64,000 nucleotides of DNA. Source: an uncultured Clostridium sp. GTDB taxonomy: Bacteria; Bacillota; Clostridia; Lachnospirales; Lachnospiraceae. A program made the position numbers and the translations under genes. The number at the start of each line of letters is the position of its first letter. The stretch's first letter is position 1. The notes beneath the pieces were generated by a model. The model saw nothing but the letters and a program-made list of their open reading frames with translations, ran no database searches and was not told where the DNA came from. Below, one piece after another: positions 46,189 through 55,387 of this stretch. The stretch covers positions 1 through 64,000 of the forward strand of contig CALAAS010000050.1 of NCBI GenBank assembly GCA_937885015.1. The letters run 5' to 3'.

Positions 46189-47568
46189 ATGATGCGTTCG
46201 GATACGATTGCCGCTATTGCAACACCTCTTACCAGTTCCGGAATTGGAATTATAAGGATCAGTGGTGAGGATGCCATTTCTGTGGCAGAAAAGATTTTTG
46301 TTCCCGGACGGAAGGGAAAGCGGCTGGGCGACGAGGCAAGCTACACAGCTCATTATGGTTATATCTGGGATGATGAGGAGAGGATTGATGAGGTAATCCT
46401 CCTGATCATGCGCGGTCCCCACAGCTATACGGCGGAAGATACGGTGGAGATTGACTGTCATGGTGGAGTTCTGGTTATGAGGCGGATTCTGGAAACAGTT
46501 TTGAAGCACGGTGCAAGAATTGCAGAGCCTGGAGAATTTACAAAGCGGGCCTTTTTAAATGGAAGAATTGATTTATCCCAGGCAGAAGCGGTCATGGATG
46601 TGATTCATTCTAAAAATGAGTATGCATTGCAGGCATCCATACGTCAGTTGGATGGTGCCATGTCAGATCGGGTAAAGGCGTTGCGGGAAAAGTTAATTTA
46701 CGAGATTGCCTTTATTGAGTCTGCTCTGGATGATCCGGAGCATATTTCTTTGGATGGTTATGCGGAACATCTAAAATGTATACTGTATACAATCAAAGGA
46801 GAGCTGCAAAAGGCTATTTCTTCGTTTGAAAACGGGAGAATTATGACAGAGGGAATCAAGACTGTCATTCTTGGAAAACCAAATGCGGGGAAATCTTCCC
46901 TGATGAATGTTCTTCTTGGGGAAGAACGGGCAATTGTAACGGATATTGCGGGGACAACGCGGGATACGTTGGAGGAAAATGTAAAGCTGCATGGCCTGAG
47001 TCTGAACTTGATTGATACAGCAGGAATCCGGGATACAGAGGATATCGTAGAGCGGATCGGTGTGGAACGGGCTAGAAAGATTGCGGACGAAGCGGATCTT
47101 CTGATTTATGTGGTAGATGGATCCAGGCCTCTGGATGACAACGATATGCAGATTATGGAGTTGATCCGAGAGAGAAAGGCCATAGTTTTATTGAATAAAA
47201 CGGATCTGAGTCCCGGACTGGATGAGGCAAAGCTGGAGGAAATGACGGGGCGAGAGGTTATACCTGTATCGGCTAAAGAGCAAAAGGGAATTGACTGTTT
47301 GGAGCAGAAAATTCAGGAAATGTTTATTTCTGGAGAAATTGATTTTAATGATGAACTGATTATCACAAATATGCGCCATAAAAATGCGATGGAGAGTGCA
47401 TTGAAGAGTTTGCAGCTGGTGGAAAAAAGTATTGAGGATCAGATGCCGGAGGATTTTTATTCCATTGATTTGATGGATGCCTATGAGCAGCTGGGAATGA
47501 TCTTGGGAGAATCGCTGGAAGAGGATCTGGTAAATGAAATTTTCAGCCATTTCTGTATGGGTAAATAG
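46189..47568 (+). CDS. mnmE: tRNA modification GTPase MnmE
   Basis: 459 aa. With MnmG it installs the (carboxymethyl)aminomethyl group on wobble uridine 34. N-terminal tetrahydrofolate-binding domain, G domain with GKPNAGKSSL (about 228), TRDT switch and NKTD, and the C-terminal CMGK, the CxGK motif with the essential Cys. RBS AAAGGAG 9 bases before the ATG. Confidence 0.97.
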   Translation: MMRSDTIAAIATPLTSSGIGIIRISGEDAISVAEKIFVPGRKGKRLGDEASYTAHYGYIWDDEERIDEVILLIMRGPHSYTAEDTVEIDCHGGVLVMRRILETVLKHGARIAEPGEFTKRAFLNGRIDLSQAEAVMDVIHSKNEYALQASIRQLDGAMSDRVKALREKLIYEIAFIESALDDPEHISLDGYAEHLKCILYTIKGELQKAISSFENGRIMTEGIKTVILGKPNAGKSSLMNVLLGEERAIVTDIAGTTRDTLEENVKLHGLSLNLIDTAGIRDTEDIVERIGVERARKIADEADLLIYVVDGSRPLDDNDMQIMELIRERKAIVLLNKTDLSPGLDEAKLEEMTGREVIPVSAKEQKGIDCLEQKIQEMFISGEIDFNDELIITNMRHKNAMESALKSLQLVEKSIEDQMPEDFYSIDLMDAYEQLGMILGESLEEDLVNEIFSHFCMGK

Positions 47569-47588
47569 ATAGAAGAAGGGGATAGAAT

Positions 47589-49517
47589 ATGCCGTGTTTG
47601 ACAGAATATTATGATGTGGCAGTGGTAGGAGCCGGCCATGCCGGATGTGAAGCGGCACTGGCAGCGGCCAGACTTGGATTGGAAACAATCGTTTTTACAG
47701 TCAGTGTAGACAGTATTGCTCTGATGCCGTGTAATCCAAATATTGGAGGAAGTTCAAAAGGCCATCTGGTTCGGGAGTTGGACGCTCTGGGCGGCGAAAT
47801 GGGAAAAAATATAGATAAAACGTTTATTCAGTCGAAAATGCTGAATCAGTCCAAAGGCCCAGCTGTGCATTCCCTTCGGGCCCAGGCGGACAAACAGGCT
47901 TATACTCATGAAATGCGAAGTACCATGGAAAATACAGAGCATTTGACGATTCGTCAGGCAGAGGTGGCCGAGATTCTGGTGGAAGAAGGGTGTGTGAAGG
48001 GGGTAAAAACCTGTTCCGGAGCTACTTATTTCTGTAAAGCTGCAATTTTGGCCACGGGAACATATCTGAAGGCGCGGTGTATTTATGGAGATGTCAGCAC
48101 GCCAACAGGACCCAATGGTCTTCAGGCAGCCAATTCTCTGACGGATTCTCTGAAGGCATTGGGAATTCGGATGTATCGGTTTAAGACGGGAACGCCGGCC
48201 CGGGTGGATAAGAGAAGCATTGATTTTTCAAAAATGGAAGAACAGTTTGGCGATGAGAGAGTGGTTCCATTTTCCTTTTCTACGGATCCGGAATCTGTGC
48301 AGAAAGAGCAGGTATCCTGCTGGTTGACGTATACCAATGAAAATACCCATTCTATTATTCGAAAAAATCTGGATCGTTCCCCATTGTTTTCCGGTGCCAT
48401 AGAGGGAACCGGTCCAAGGTATTGTCCTTCTATTGAAGATAAGGTGGTAAAATTTCCCGATAAAAATCGCCATCAGGTGTTTGTAGAACCGGAGGGAATT
48501 TATACCAATGAAATGTATCTGGGCGGAATGTCCAGTTCTTTGCCGGAGGATGTGCAGTTCGCCATGTACCGGACGGTTCCGGGACTGGAACACGTAAAAA
48601 TTGTCCGAAATGCCTACGCCATCGAATATGACTGCATTGACTCCAGGCAGCTGAAAGCATCATTGGAGTTCAAGACGATTTCTGGTTTATTCAGCGGTGG
48701 ACAGTTTAATGGAAGTTCCGGATATGAGGAGGCAGCCGTCCAGGGATTTATGGCCGGTGTCAACGCCGCCAGAAAAATTCAGGGGAAAGAACCGGTGATT
48801 CTGGATCGTTCCCAGGCTTATATAGGTGTATTGATTGATGATCTGGTAACCAAAGAAAGCCATGAACCTTACAGGATGATGACTTCCAGGGCAGAATACA
48901 GACTTTTGCTTCGACAGGATAATGCGGATTTGAGGCTGACTTCCATTGGACATGAAATAGGTCTCGTCAGTGATGAAATGTATGAGAGAGTAGTATGGAA
49001 AGAAAAGGCGATTCGTGAGGAGACAGACAGATTAGAGAAAAAAGCCATAGGGGCTTCTGGAGAAGTTCAGGATTTTCTGGCTCGCCATGGGAGCACGCTT
49101 CTGAAGACTGGAACGAATCTGGCAGAACTGATACGTCGCCCGGAGTTGAATTATGAGACATTAAAGGAACTGGATCCGGATCGCCCAGATTTTCCGGAAG
49201 ATGTGATCAATCAAATCAATATCAATATTAAGTATGATGGCTATATCCGCAGGCAAAAACAGCAGGTGGCCCAGTTTAAAAAAATGGAAAGTCGGAAACT
49301 GGAAGAAAACTTTGATTATTCCACCGTAAAGAGCTTGCGAAAAGAAGCGGTTCAGAAATTGAATCAGTATCAGCCGGCGAACATTGGACAGGCGTCCAGA
49401 ATATCTGGAGTGTCTCCGGCAGATATCTCTGTTTTACTGGTACACATGGAGCAGGAACGGTACCAGAGGAAGAAAGAAGGGCAGGAAAAAGAAAAACAGG
49501 AAAAAGAAACGCAGTAA
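47589..49517 (+). CDS. mnmG: tRNA uridine 5-carboxymethylaminomethyl modification enzyme MnmG
   Basis: 642 aa FAD enzyme, partner of MnmE. Dinucleotide motif [17 protein letters not shown] (near residue 13), [16 protein letters not shown], the Cys pair region, and [11 protein letters not shown] before the C-terminal helical domain. The end ([15 protein letters not shown]) is an extra charged tail of about 20 residues. Confidence 0.97.
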   Translation: MPCLTEYYDVAVVGAGHAGCEAALAAARLGLETIVFTVSVDSIALMPCNPNIGGSSKGHLVRELDALGGEMGKNIDKTFIQSKMLNQSKGPAVHSLRAQADKQAYTHEMRSTMENTEHLTIRQAEVAEILVEEGCVKGVKTCSGATYFCKAAILATGTYLKARCIYGDVSTPTGPNGLQAANSLTDSLKALGIRMYRFKTGTPARVDKRSIDFSKMEEQFGDERVVPFSFSTDPESVQKEQVSCWLTYTNENTHSIIRKNLDRSPLFSGAIEGTGPRYCPSIEDKVVKFPDKNRHQVFVEPEGIYTNEMYLGGMSSSLPEDVQFAMYRTVPGLEHVKIVRNAYAIEYDCIDSRQLKASLEFKTISGLFSGGQFNGSSGYEEAAVQGFMAGVNAARKIQGKEPVILDRSQAYIGVLIDDLVTKESHEPYRMMTSRAEYRLLLRQDNADLRLTSIGHEIGLVSDEMYERVVWKEKAIREETDRLEKKAIGASGEVQDFLARHGSTLLKTGTNLAELIRRPELNYETLKELDPDRPDFPEDVINQININIKYDGYIRRQKQQVAQFKKMESRKLEENFDYSTVKSLRKEAVQKLNQYQPANIGQASRISGVSPADISVLLVHMEQERYQRKKEGQEKEKQEKETQ

Positions 49518-49606
49518 AAGAGAATGATTAAAAAAGGAAAACGAGCCAAAAAGAAAACGGATCAAACGAGAAAAGAGCAAAAGATGGATAGAAAGGAAAC
49601 GTGTGG

Positions 49607-50416
49607 ATGGGAGATTCTGTGAATCAAAATTGTGTTCCGGATGGGAAAGGTTTAGAATTAAGTGATCCAAAGCCTGAAAGGATTGGTAACTGGGAAGATT
49701 TTGTAGGGCAGATGGAAAAGGAAACGAAAGAAATTGATATAAAATTGACATCCGAACAGATGAGTCAGTTTTTTGAATATTATAAACTTCTTCTTCATTG
49801 GAACTCTATGATAAATCTTACTGCCATTACAGAGATGAGGGAAGTGGTTACAAAACATTTTGTAGACAGCCTTTCCATCGTAAAAGCAGTGCCAGATATA
49901 GGCGAAAAAAAATACAAAGTAATTGATGTGGGAACCGGAGCAGGATTTCCTGGAATTCCGCTGAAGATCGCATTTCCTGATTTGCACGTAACTCTTTTGG
50001 ATTCTTTGAATAAGAGAATCCGGTTTTTAGACGAAGTGATCGAAACACTCGGATTAAGTCAGATTGAGACGCGCCATGGAAGAGCAGAAGATGCGGCCCG
50101 AGATAATGTTTCACGTGAAACATTTGATTTATGTGTATCCAGAGCGGTAGCGAATTTATCAACACTGTCTGAATATTGTCTTCCATTTGTAAGGGCAGGG
50201 GGATATTTTGTTTCATATAAGTCCGGAAAAATAGAAGAGGAATTAAAGAGCGGAAAAAATGCTGCGAAAAAACTGGGGGGAGAATTGGAGGAGATTGTGA
50301 GTTTTCAGCTCCCTAATTCTGATGAAAGAGATTTGGTGAAAATTAGAAAAATTTCAACAACTCCAAAAAAATATCCAAGAAAAGCGGGCACGCCATCCAG
50401 AGAGCCGTTAAAATAA
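49607..50416 (+). CDS. rsmG: 16S rRNA m7G527 methyltransferase RsmG
   Basis: 269 aa from ATG 49607 (AAAGGA 9 bases upstream; a GTG two codons earlier is possible). The core begins only about residue 30, so a stretch of roughly 28 residues is added before it; a shorter start at 49712 has only a weak RBS. SAM-binding motif VGTGAGFPGIPLKI, then LDSLNKRIRFL and the conserved VSRAVANL. Residues NVSRET are encoded by a perfect parS site. The last 15 residues are basic. Confidence 0.94.
   Translation: MGDSVNQNCVPDGKGLELSDPKPERIGNWEDFVGQMEKETKEIDIKLTSEQMSQFFEYYKLLLHWNSMINLTAITEMREVVTKHFVDSLSIVKAVPDIGEKKYKVIDVGTGAGFPGIPLKIAFPDLHVTLLDSLNKRIRFLDEVIETLGLSQIETRHGRAEDAARDNVSRETFDLCVSRAVANLSTLSEYCLPFVRAGGYFVSYKSGKIEEELKSGKNAAKKLGGELEEIVSFQLPNSDERDLVKIRKISTTPKKYPRKAGTPSREPLK
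50107..50122. other. parS site within rsmG
   Basis: TGTTTCACGTGAAACA, the perfect 16-bp ParB-binding palindrome, read in frame as part of rsmG (Asn-Val-Ser-Arg-Glu-Thr). It lies about 7 kb from oriC and 1.7 kb from parA. Confidence 0.97.
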
Positions 50417-50430
50417 GGGGATGAAACGAG

Positions 50431-50486
50431 AAAGAGCCATTTGTATTGTGGATAAAGAGATATCTGCAGTACAATGGCTCTTTTTT
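50431..50486 (+). terminator. rsmG terminator
   Basis: AAAGAGCCATT (50431-50441) pairs with the complement ending at 50483, with bulges deeper in the stem, followed by TTTTTT. It faces the converging hydrolase gene and also ends the rpmH-to-rsmG run. Confidence 0.8.
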
Positions 50487-50512
50487 GAGCTATAATCACC
50501 CATGACAGAAGA

Positions 50513-51463
50513 TCAGGAAATGAAAAGGCGTACCTGATCCAGAAATGAAGCGGGCTGTTCTAGTTGAGGAAGATGTTTTGTCTTTGGAATAATGGAGGAT
50601 TCAATTGCGGAATTATATGCTTTATATTCCAGAATGGTTGAATCGATTCCTGGCTCCTCTGAGCCGCCAATGATAAAAATACTGTTATCAATTTTGCGGA
50701 GTGCATTGGTTAGGTTACAGTTGGTATATCGACATTCAATGCTGGAAAAGATAGCCTTTGGACACTCCCCAAGATGTGCCGCTTCATAATAGTGGTCAAT
50801 ACAGAAGGGTTTAACAGTATAGGGATTATAAAAGTAATATTTTTCAAAGGTTTCAGTGATCATAGTGCGGCTGCTGGCAATGTTGTAAAGAAGTGTGCCA
50901 GCCAGAGGGAGATCCAGAATTAGCTTATAAAGTTTTATATTTTTCCCTGGAATTAGACTACAGTCACTGATGCTGCGTGGATTTACGAGAAGAAGTGCAT
51001 TAAAAAGCTCTGGCGAGTTACTGCAAGCCATAATTGCCAGAGATGCAGCTTCTCCGGTGGCCAATATATCGGTTCGGTGTCCAATTTCTGACTTGATGAA
51101 ATCGGAGAGAAGTTGCACATAAAGATAATTGGTATAAGTCAGGTTTGGCTTTTCTGATTGACCGCATCCCAGAAGATCAATGGTATAAACGGTGTAGGAC
51201 TGGCTTAATTTATCGCGAATTAAAGACCATTCGTAGCCACTGGCAGCAAAATTCAGATCGTGTACCAGAAGAAGAGGTTTTCCAGAACCAGTTTTTGTAT
51301 AGTGGATATTTCCCAGCCGCCATTTATAGCAGAGGGAGTTTTCCTCTCCCATTAGTTTTTTTGATGTGGCGGAAAATTTGATATATTTATTTAACAGGGC
51401 GATGGCAGAAGCTCCGCCTGCTGATAAAGTCAGAATTGTCATGATTCTGCTTTTTGATTTCAT
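50513..51463 (-). CDS. membrane-anchored alpha/beta-hydrolase-fold protein lacking the nucleophile
   Basis: 316 aa, minus strand between plus-strand housekeeping genes. An N-terminal hydrophobic helix (about 8-25) would anchor it. The fold is recognised by GSGKPLLLVHDLNFAASGYEW, YTIDLLGCGQSEKP and a C-terminal KTKHLPQLEQP with the catalytic-His position. The nucleophile elbow, normally GxSxG, reads GEAAS, so the serine is an alanine. It may be a non-catalytic member of the family. Function unknown. Homologues beside parA in related bacteria are recalled but not checked. Confidence 0.75.
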   Translation of the reverse strand: MKSKSRIMTILTLSAGGASAIALLNKYIKFSATSKKLMGEENSLCYKWRLGNIHYTKTGSGKPLLLVHDLNFAASGYEWSLIRDKLSQSYTVYTIDLLGCGQSEKPNLTYTNYLYVQLLSDFIKSEIGHRTDILATGEAASLAIMACSNSPELFNALLLVNPRSISDCSLIPGKNIKLYKLILDLPLAGTLLYNIASSRTMITETFEKYYFYNPYTVKPFCIDHYYEAAHLGECPKAIFSSIECRYTNCNLTNALRKIDNSIFIIGGSEEPGIDSTILEYKAYNSAIESSIIPKTKHLPQLEQPASFLDQVRLFIS

Positions 51464-51758
51464 AATAAATCACACTCCTTTTATGGATGGCATTGCAACT
51501 CTAATTCCCTGTTGGAATAGAATCATACCAAGTCTCCGACGGAATTAGGCGCCCGGTTTTTCGCAGTGAATGCGAAAAACGATGTGCGCAATGATATAAT
51601 GCCTGCTTTGCAGTCATTATATCATACATGTTTTCTGCTTCCTATTAAATTATTCTTAAATCGGGGAGAAAGTAGGTTAAACAGAGCAGCAAAGATTTTT
51701 TGGTAATAAATTGATCTGATTTCATTATATTTTTAGGCAGGTTCATGAAAAAGCGAGA
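51464..51758. other. hydrolase-parA intergenic region with two hairpins
   Basis: No gene. Two palindromes: GTTTTTCGCA-GTGAA-TGCGAAAAAC (51556-51580, perfect 10-bp stem) and 51591-51625 (11-bp outer stem ATGATATAATG, a mismatch, then CTGC/GCAG around TTT). Only 10 bp separates them. Downstream, 51626-51758 shows no further structure before parS. They could be a bidirectional termination unit or a copy of an intergenic repeat. Confidence 0.7.
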
Positions 51759-51774
51759 TGTTTCACGTGAAACA
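51759..51774. other. parS site upstream of parA
   Basis: TGTTTCACGTGAAACA, identical to the site in rsmG, 103 bp before the parA start. Confidence 0.97.
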
Positions 51775-51820
51775 TTTTAATGGATTTTTTGCTAAATAAG
51801 TAGGAAATGAGTTTTAAGTG

Positions 51821-51829
51821 TGTTATACT
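51821..51829 (+). promoter_or_regulatory. extended -10 promoter of parA
   Basis: TGTTATACT: TATACT with TGN extension, without a recognisable -35. Start near 51836; the adjacent parS site 47 bp upstream could link ParB binding to transcription. Confidence 0.55.
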
Positions 51830-51876
51830 ATAAAACATCGGAGTGCTGAAATATGGATTTACGGAAAGGAAGCATC

Positions 51877-52647
51877 ATGGGACGTATAATAGCAATTGCA
51901 AATCAAAAGGGAGGGGTCGGAAAAACGACAACAGCAATCAACCTGTCTTCCTGTCTGGCGGAGGCTGGTCAGAGGGTTCTGACGATTGATTTTGATCCGC
52001 AAGGAAATGCAACCAGTGGATTGGGATTGGAAAAGGGTCAAATTGCAGATACGGTATATGAGATGATGCTGGGAGATTGTTCTTTTGAGGACTGTTTGCA
52101 GAGAAATGTTCAGAGGGATCTGGATGTTCTTCCGTCTGATTCAAATCTGTCAGGTGCTGAAATTGAACTCCTGGATGTGGATCATAAAGAATATGTACTG
52201 AAGGGACATCTGGAACAGGTCAGAGATGACTATGATTTTATTATTATAGATTGTCCTCCTTCCCTGAGTCTTTTGACAATCAATGCACTGGTGGCTGCGG
52301 ATACAGTTCTTGTTCCGATTCAATGTGAATATTATGCATTGGAGGGGTTGAGCCAGGTACTTCGAACCATACATCTGGTAAAGAAAAAAATGAATCCTGC
52401 TTTGGAATTGGAGGGAGTTGTATTTACCATGTACGACGCCCGGACCAATCTTTCTTTAGAAGTAGTAGAAAATGTAAAAAGAAATTTAAACGAGAGAATT
52501 TATAAGACAATTATTCCGAGAAATGTGCGTTTGGCGGAAGCGCCGAGCCATGGAATGCCGATCAATCTATATGACAGCCGTTCAAGCGGAGCGGAAAGTT
52601 ACCGTTTGCTGGCGGCGGAGGTAATCGGACGAGGAGAAGAGTTATAG
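51877..52647 (+). CDS. parA: chromosome partitioning ATPase ParA (Soj)
   Basis: 256 aa from ATG 51877 (AAAGGAAG upstream; eight residues shorter than the open frame). Deviant Walker A KGGVGKTT near residue 10, Walker B DFIIIDCPPSLS. ATP-dependent DNA-binding partner of ParB that acts in origin segregation and regulates DnaA. No specific DNA-binding N-terminal domain, i.e. type Ib-like chromosomal form. Confidence 0.96.
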   Translation: MGRIIAIANQKGGVGKTTTAINLSSCLAEAGQRVLTIDFDPQGNATSGLGLEKGQIADTVYEMMLGDCSFEDCLQRNVQRDLDVLPSDSNLSGAEIELLDVDHKEYVLKGHLEQVRDDYDFIIIDCPPSLSLLTINALVAADTVLVPIQCEYYALEGLSQVLRTIHLVKKKMNPALELEGVVFTMYDARTNLSLEVVENVKRNLNERIYKTIIPRNVRLAEAPSHGMPINLYDSRSSGAESYRLLAAEVIGRGEEL

Positions 52648-52723
52648 AGAAAATGACCTGCAGGGCAGAAGGAAAATAAAGATAACTCTGCAGAGGTGGG
52701 AGAATGTGTTTTAGGAGGAAGGA

Positions 52724-53848
52724 ATGTCAAAAAGAACAGGGCTTGGCCGAGGGCTGGGAGCATTTTTTGGGAGTGATTATGATGGACTGCAGACTGCGGA
52801 AAACGGAGCGAAGGAAGGAAATCCGGAAAGCGGAAGGGGTTCAGAACCTATAGAAAATGAAACAGAAAAGGTAAGCCTGGAAGAATTGGATATGGTACTT
52901 CCGGGGTCCAAGCGGACACAGAAACGGGAGTCTGACAAGGGAAAGAGTGGGAAAACTCAAACCAAAAGCCAGGTAAAAGCAGAGCATTCATCCTCTGTGT
53001 CGTCTAAAAAGAGTTCGGAAAAAACGGAACCTGTGGTTAAGATTGTAGAAATAGAAAAAGAAAAATTTGTAAATATTTCTCTGGTGGAGCCGCGTATAGA
53101 TCAGCCCAGAAAGGTCTTTGATGAAGAACAGCTTCATGAACTGGCAGAGTCTATTGCCAATTATGGAGTTCTCCAGCCCTTGATCGTAAAAGAAAAAGGC
53201 GATATGTTTGAAATTATTGCCGGCGAGCGGCGGTGGAGAGCCGCAAAGTTGGCTGGAATCCGGGAGGTTCCGGTCATTGTCCGGGATTATACAAAGCAGC
53301 AGACCATGGAAATTGCGCTGATTGAGAATGTACAGCGGGAAGATCTGAATCCTATTGAGGAGGCAAAAGCGTATCAGATGCTGATTCAGGAATTTGGGCT
53401 GAAACAGGAAGAGGTGGCAGAGCGGGTATCCAAAAACCGTGCTACTATTACCAATAGTATGCGCCTTTTGAAGTTGGATGAACGGGTTCAGGAAATGCTG
53501 ATTCAAAATCGGATTACCGGGGGGCATGCCAGAGCCCTTCTCCCTCTGGAGGAAGGAGAAGTACAGTACCAGATCGCTCTGAAGATTGAAAAGGGAAAAC
53601 TAAGTGTCCGGGAGACGGAACGGCTTGTGAAAGCATTAACAAAACCGCCGAAAAAGAAAGAAGAGACGCCGGAAGAAAACAGCATGGAAATTTTTTACCG
53701 GGATCTGGAGGAGAGACTGAAGGAGCGGATGGGCACGAAGGTTATTATCAATAAGAAAGACAAAAATAAAGGCCGGATTGAAATTGAGTATTATTCATCC
53801 GCCGAGTTGGAAAGACTCGTAGAGATGCTTCAGTCAATCGGAGATTAG
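52724..53848 (+). CDS. parB: chromosome partitioning protein ParB (Spo0J)
   Basis: 374 aa. Begins KRTGLGRGLGAFFG, the ParA-activating tail, then a low-complexity Ser/Lys/Glu-rich stretch (about 20-105) that makes it longer than the roughly 280 aa of Bacillus Spo0J. ParB/CTPase domain from about 110 (VEPRIDQPRKVFD, GERRWRAAKLAG, ENVQREDLNPIEEA), HTH about 215-260 and a C-terminal dimer domain. It binds the two parS sites seen nearby. Confidence 0.96.
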   Translation: MSKRTGLGRGLGAFFGSDYDGLQTAENGAKEGNPESGRGSEPIENETEKVSLEELDMVLPGSKRTQKRESDKGKSGKTQTKSQVKAEHSSSVSSKKSSEKTEPVVKIVEIEKEKFVNISLVEPRIDQPRKVFDEEQLHELAESIANYGVLQPLIVKEKGDMFEIIAGERRWRAAKLAGIREVPVIVRDYTKQQTMEIALIENVQREDLNPIEEAKAYQMLIQEFGLKQEEVAERVSKNRATITNSMRLLKLDERVQEMLIQNRITGGHARALLPLEEGEVQYQIALKIEKGKLSVRETERLVKALTKPPKKKEETPEENSMEIFYRDLEERLKERMGTKVIINKKDKNKGRIEIEYYSSAELERLVEMLQSIGD

Positions 53849-53880
53849 GATGAAAAAAAGCAAACCGGAAAGGACATAAG

Positions 53881-54384
53881 ATGGAAAATAGTATTTTAAA
53901 TGGATTGGGAATTGATCCGGGTATTATTATAATCGGGTTGTTAATTCTCACACTGATTTCGCTGGTTACGACGATCATTTGTTTTTTGCAGTATAAGAAA
54001 CTGTATCGCAGATATGATATGTTTATGAGAGGAAAAGATGCAGAGACTCTGGAGGATACAATCCTGGATCTGATGGATGAGGCTGCTTTTCTTCGGGCGG
54101 AGGATCGTGACAATAAGGATCAGATTCAGTCTATGGCTTTTCAGGTAAAAGCGGGATATCAGAAAACAGGAATCGTCAAATATAATGCGTTTAAAGGAAT
54201 GGGAGGCAATTTGAGCTTTGTGATTGCTATCCTGGATGACAATAATACAGGATTTATACTCAATTCGGTCCATAGCCGGGAAGGCTGTTATCTGTATATG
54301 AAGGATGTAATTGAGGGAAAGACAGAAGTTTTGCTGGGCAGCGAGGAAAAGGAAGCGCTGGAGCAGGCTCTGGGATATCGTTAG
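53881..54384 (+). CDS. DUF4446-family membrane protein
   Basis: 167 aa. One N-terminal helix (about 15-40, IIIIGLLILTLISLVTTII) followed by a charged helical part and a soluble domain (FNAFKGMGGNLSF-type block KYNAFKGMGGNLSFVIAIL, about 100-120). The family regularly follows parB in clostridia; function unknown. Confidence 0.88.
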   Translation: MENSILNGLGIDPGIIIIGLLILTLISLVTTIICFLQYKKLYRRYDMFMRGKDAETLEDTILDLMDEAAFLRAEDRDNKDQIQSMAFQVKAGYQKTGIVKYNAFKGMGGNLSFVIAILDDNNTGFILNSVHSREGCYLYMKDVIEGKTEVLLGSEEKEALEQALGYR

Positions 54385-54397
54385 AAAGGAGAGTATG

Positions 54398-55285
54398 ATG
54401 CATCGTTTTTTGAGGGCTGTCGGTTTCAGCATGTACCAGAAGAAGAATGACATTAAAGCACTTCTGCGGTGCCTTTCAAAAGAAGCAGGGCAGTCAAAAT
54501 GCATTCAGATTGACAGAGAGACGAGTCTCTATGAGATAAAGACGGAGGTTGCTCCCGGGTTGGGAATTGCCATGTACGGAGAACTGGATGAAAATGAGGA
54601 GCTGGAGGTAGAATATTATTACCCATATATTACTAGTGATATTGTAACCTCCCGGGCGGACTGTTCGATACAGCGGCATACAGAAAAAGAAACGTTTGCT
54701 GGCCTTCTGGATGAATATAAGGTCGGAATTTCTCTCATTTTTTATCTGTTAAATCCCATGGAATATCGGGAAAAATATATGAAGCTGCGAGATCGCCTTG
54801 GAGTACGGGCAGTTAATCTGGCAGGTCTGGCAGTGTCTGGAAAGGTCCTCCTTCCAATTCGCAAAACAGCCATGCAGATAGAAAAAGCCAAGGTAGCGGC
54901 AAAAAATCGTGATAATCTTCTGGAGGCAGCGAAGAATGGCGATGAGGATGCCATGGAATCTTTGACGATTGAAGATTTGGATCTGTATTCACAGGCATCC
55001 AGAAGAGTGGTGAAGGAAGATATATATTCCATTGTGGAAACCACCTTTATGCCAAGTGGCATTGAGTGTGATCAGTATTCTGTATTAGGTGAAATTCTGG
55101 AGGTGGACCAGAAGAAAAACAGGATTACTGGTGAAGAGATTTATGACCTGAAGCTGAACTGCAATGACCTGATTTTCCGTGTTGGTATCAATAAACAGGA
55201 CCTTTTAGGAGAACCTCTTCCAGGGCGTCGATTTAAGGGAAAGATATGGATGATGGGAACAGCCAGCTTTGAGGCTGTTGAATAG
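54398..55285 (+). CDS. DUF3881-family protein
   Basis: 295 aa from ATG 54398 (GGAG 6 bases upstream; ATG 54395 also possible). Begins MHRFLRAVGFSM, a family hallmark. No membrane helix or catalytic motif is recognised. It lies in the conserved parA-parB-DUF4446 block of Lachnospiraceae. Role unknown. Confidence 0.85.
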   Translation: MHRFLRAVGFSMYQKKNDIKALLRCLSKEAGQSKCIQIDRETSLYEIKTEVAPGLGIAMYGELDENEELEVEYYYPYITSDIVTSRADCSIQRHTEKETFAGLLDEYKVGISLIFYLLNPMEYREKYMKLRDRLGVRAVNLAGLAVSGKVLLPIRKTAMQIEKAKVAAKNRDNLLEAAKNGDEDAMESLTIEDLDLYSQASRRVVKEDIYSIVETTFMPSGIECDQYSVLGEILEVDQKKNRITGEEIYDLKLNCNDLIFRVGINKQDLLGEPLPGRRFKGKIWMMGTASFEAVE

Positions 55286-55317
55286 TAAAATCTGGAAATC
55301 GTGTCATACAAAATGTG

Positions 55318-55364
55318 AAAACCGGAGGCTCTTTGTCTACAGCAGGCAAGGAGCCTTCGGTTTT
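55318..55364. terminator. bidirectional terminator between DUF3881 and lysR genes
   Basis: AAAACCGGAGGCTC (55318-55331) pairs with GAGCCTTCGGTTTT (55351-55364), 14 positions with one G-U pair, A-rich and T-rich on either side. Confidence 0.85.
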
Positions 55365-55387
55365 ATGCAGGCAAATAGATAAGCAAT

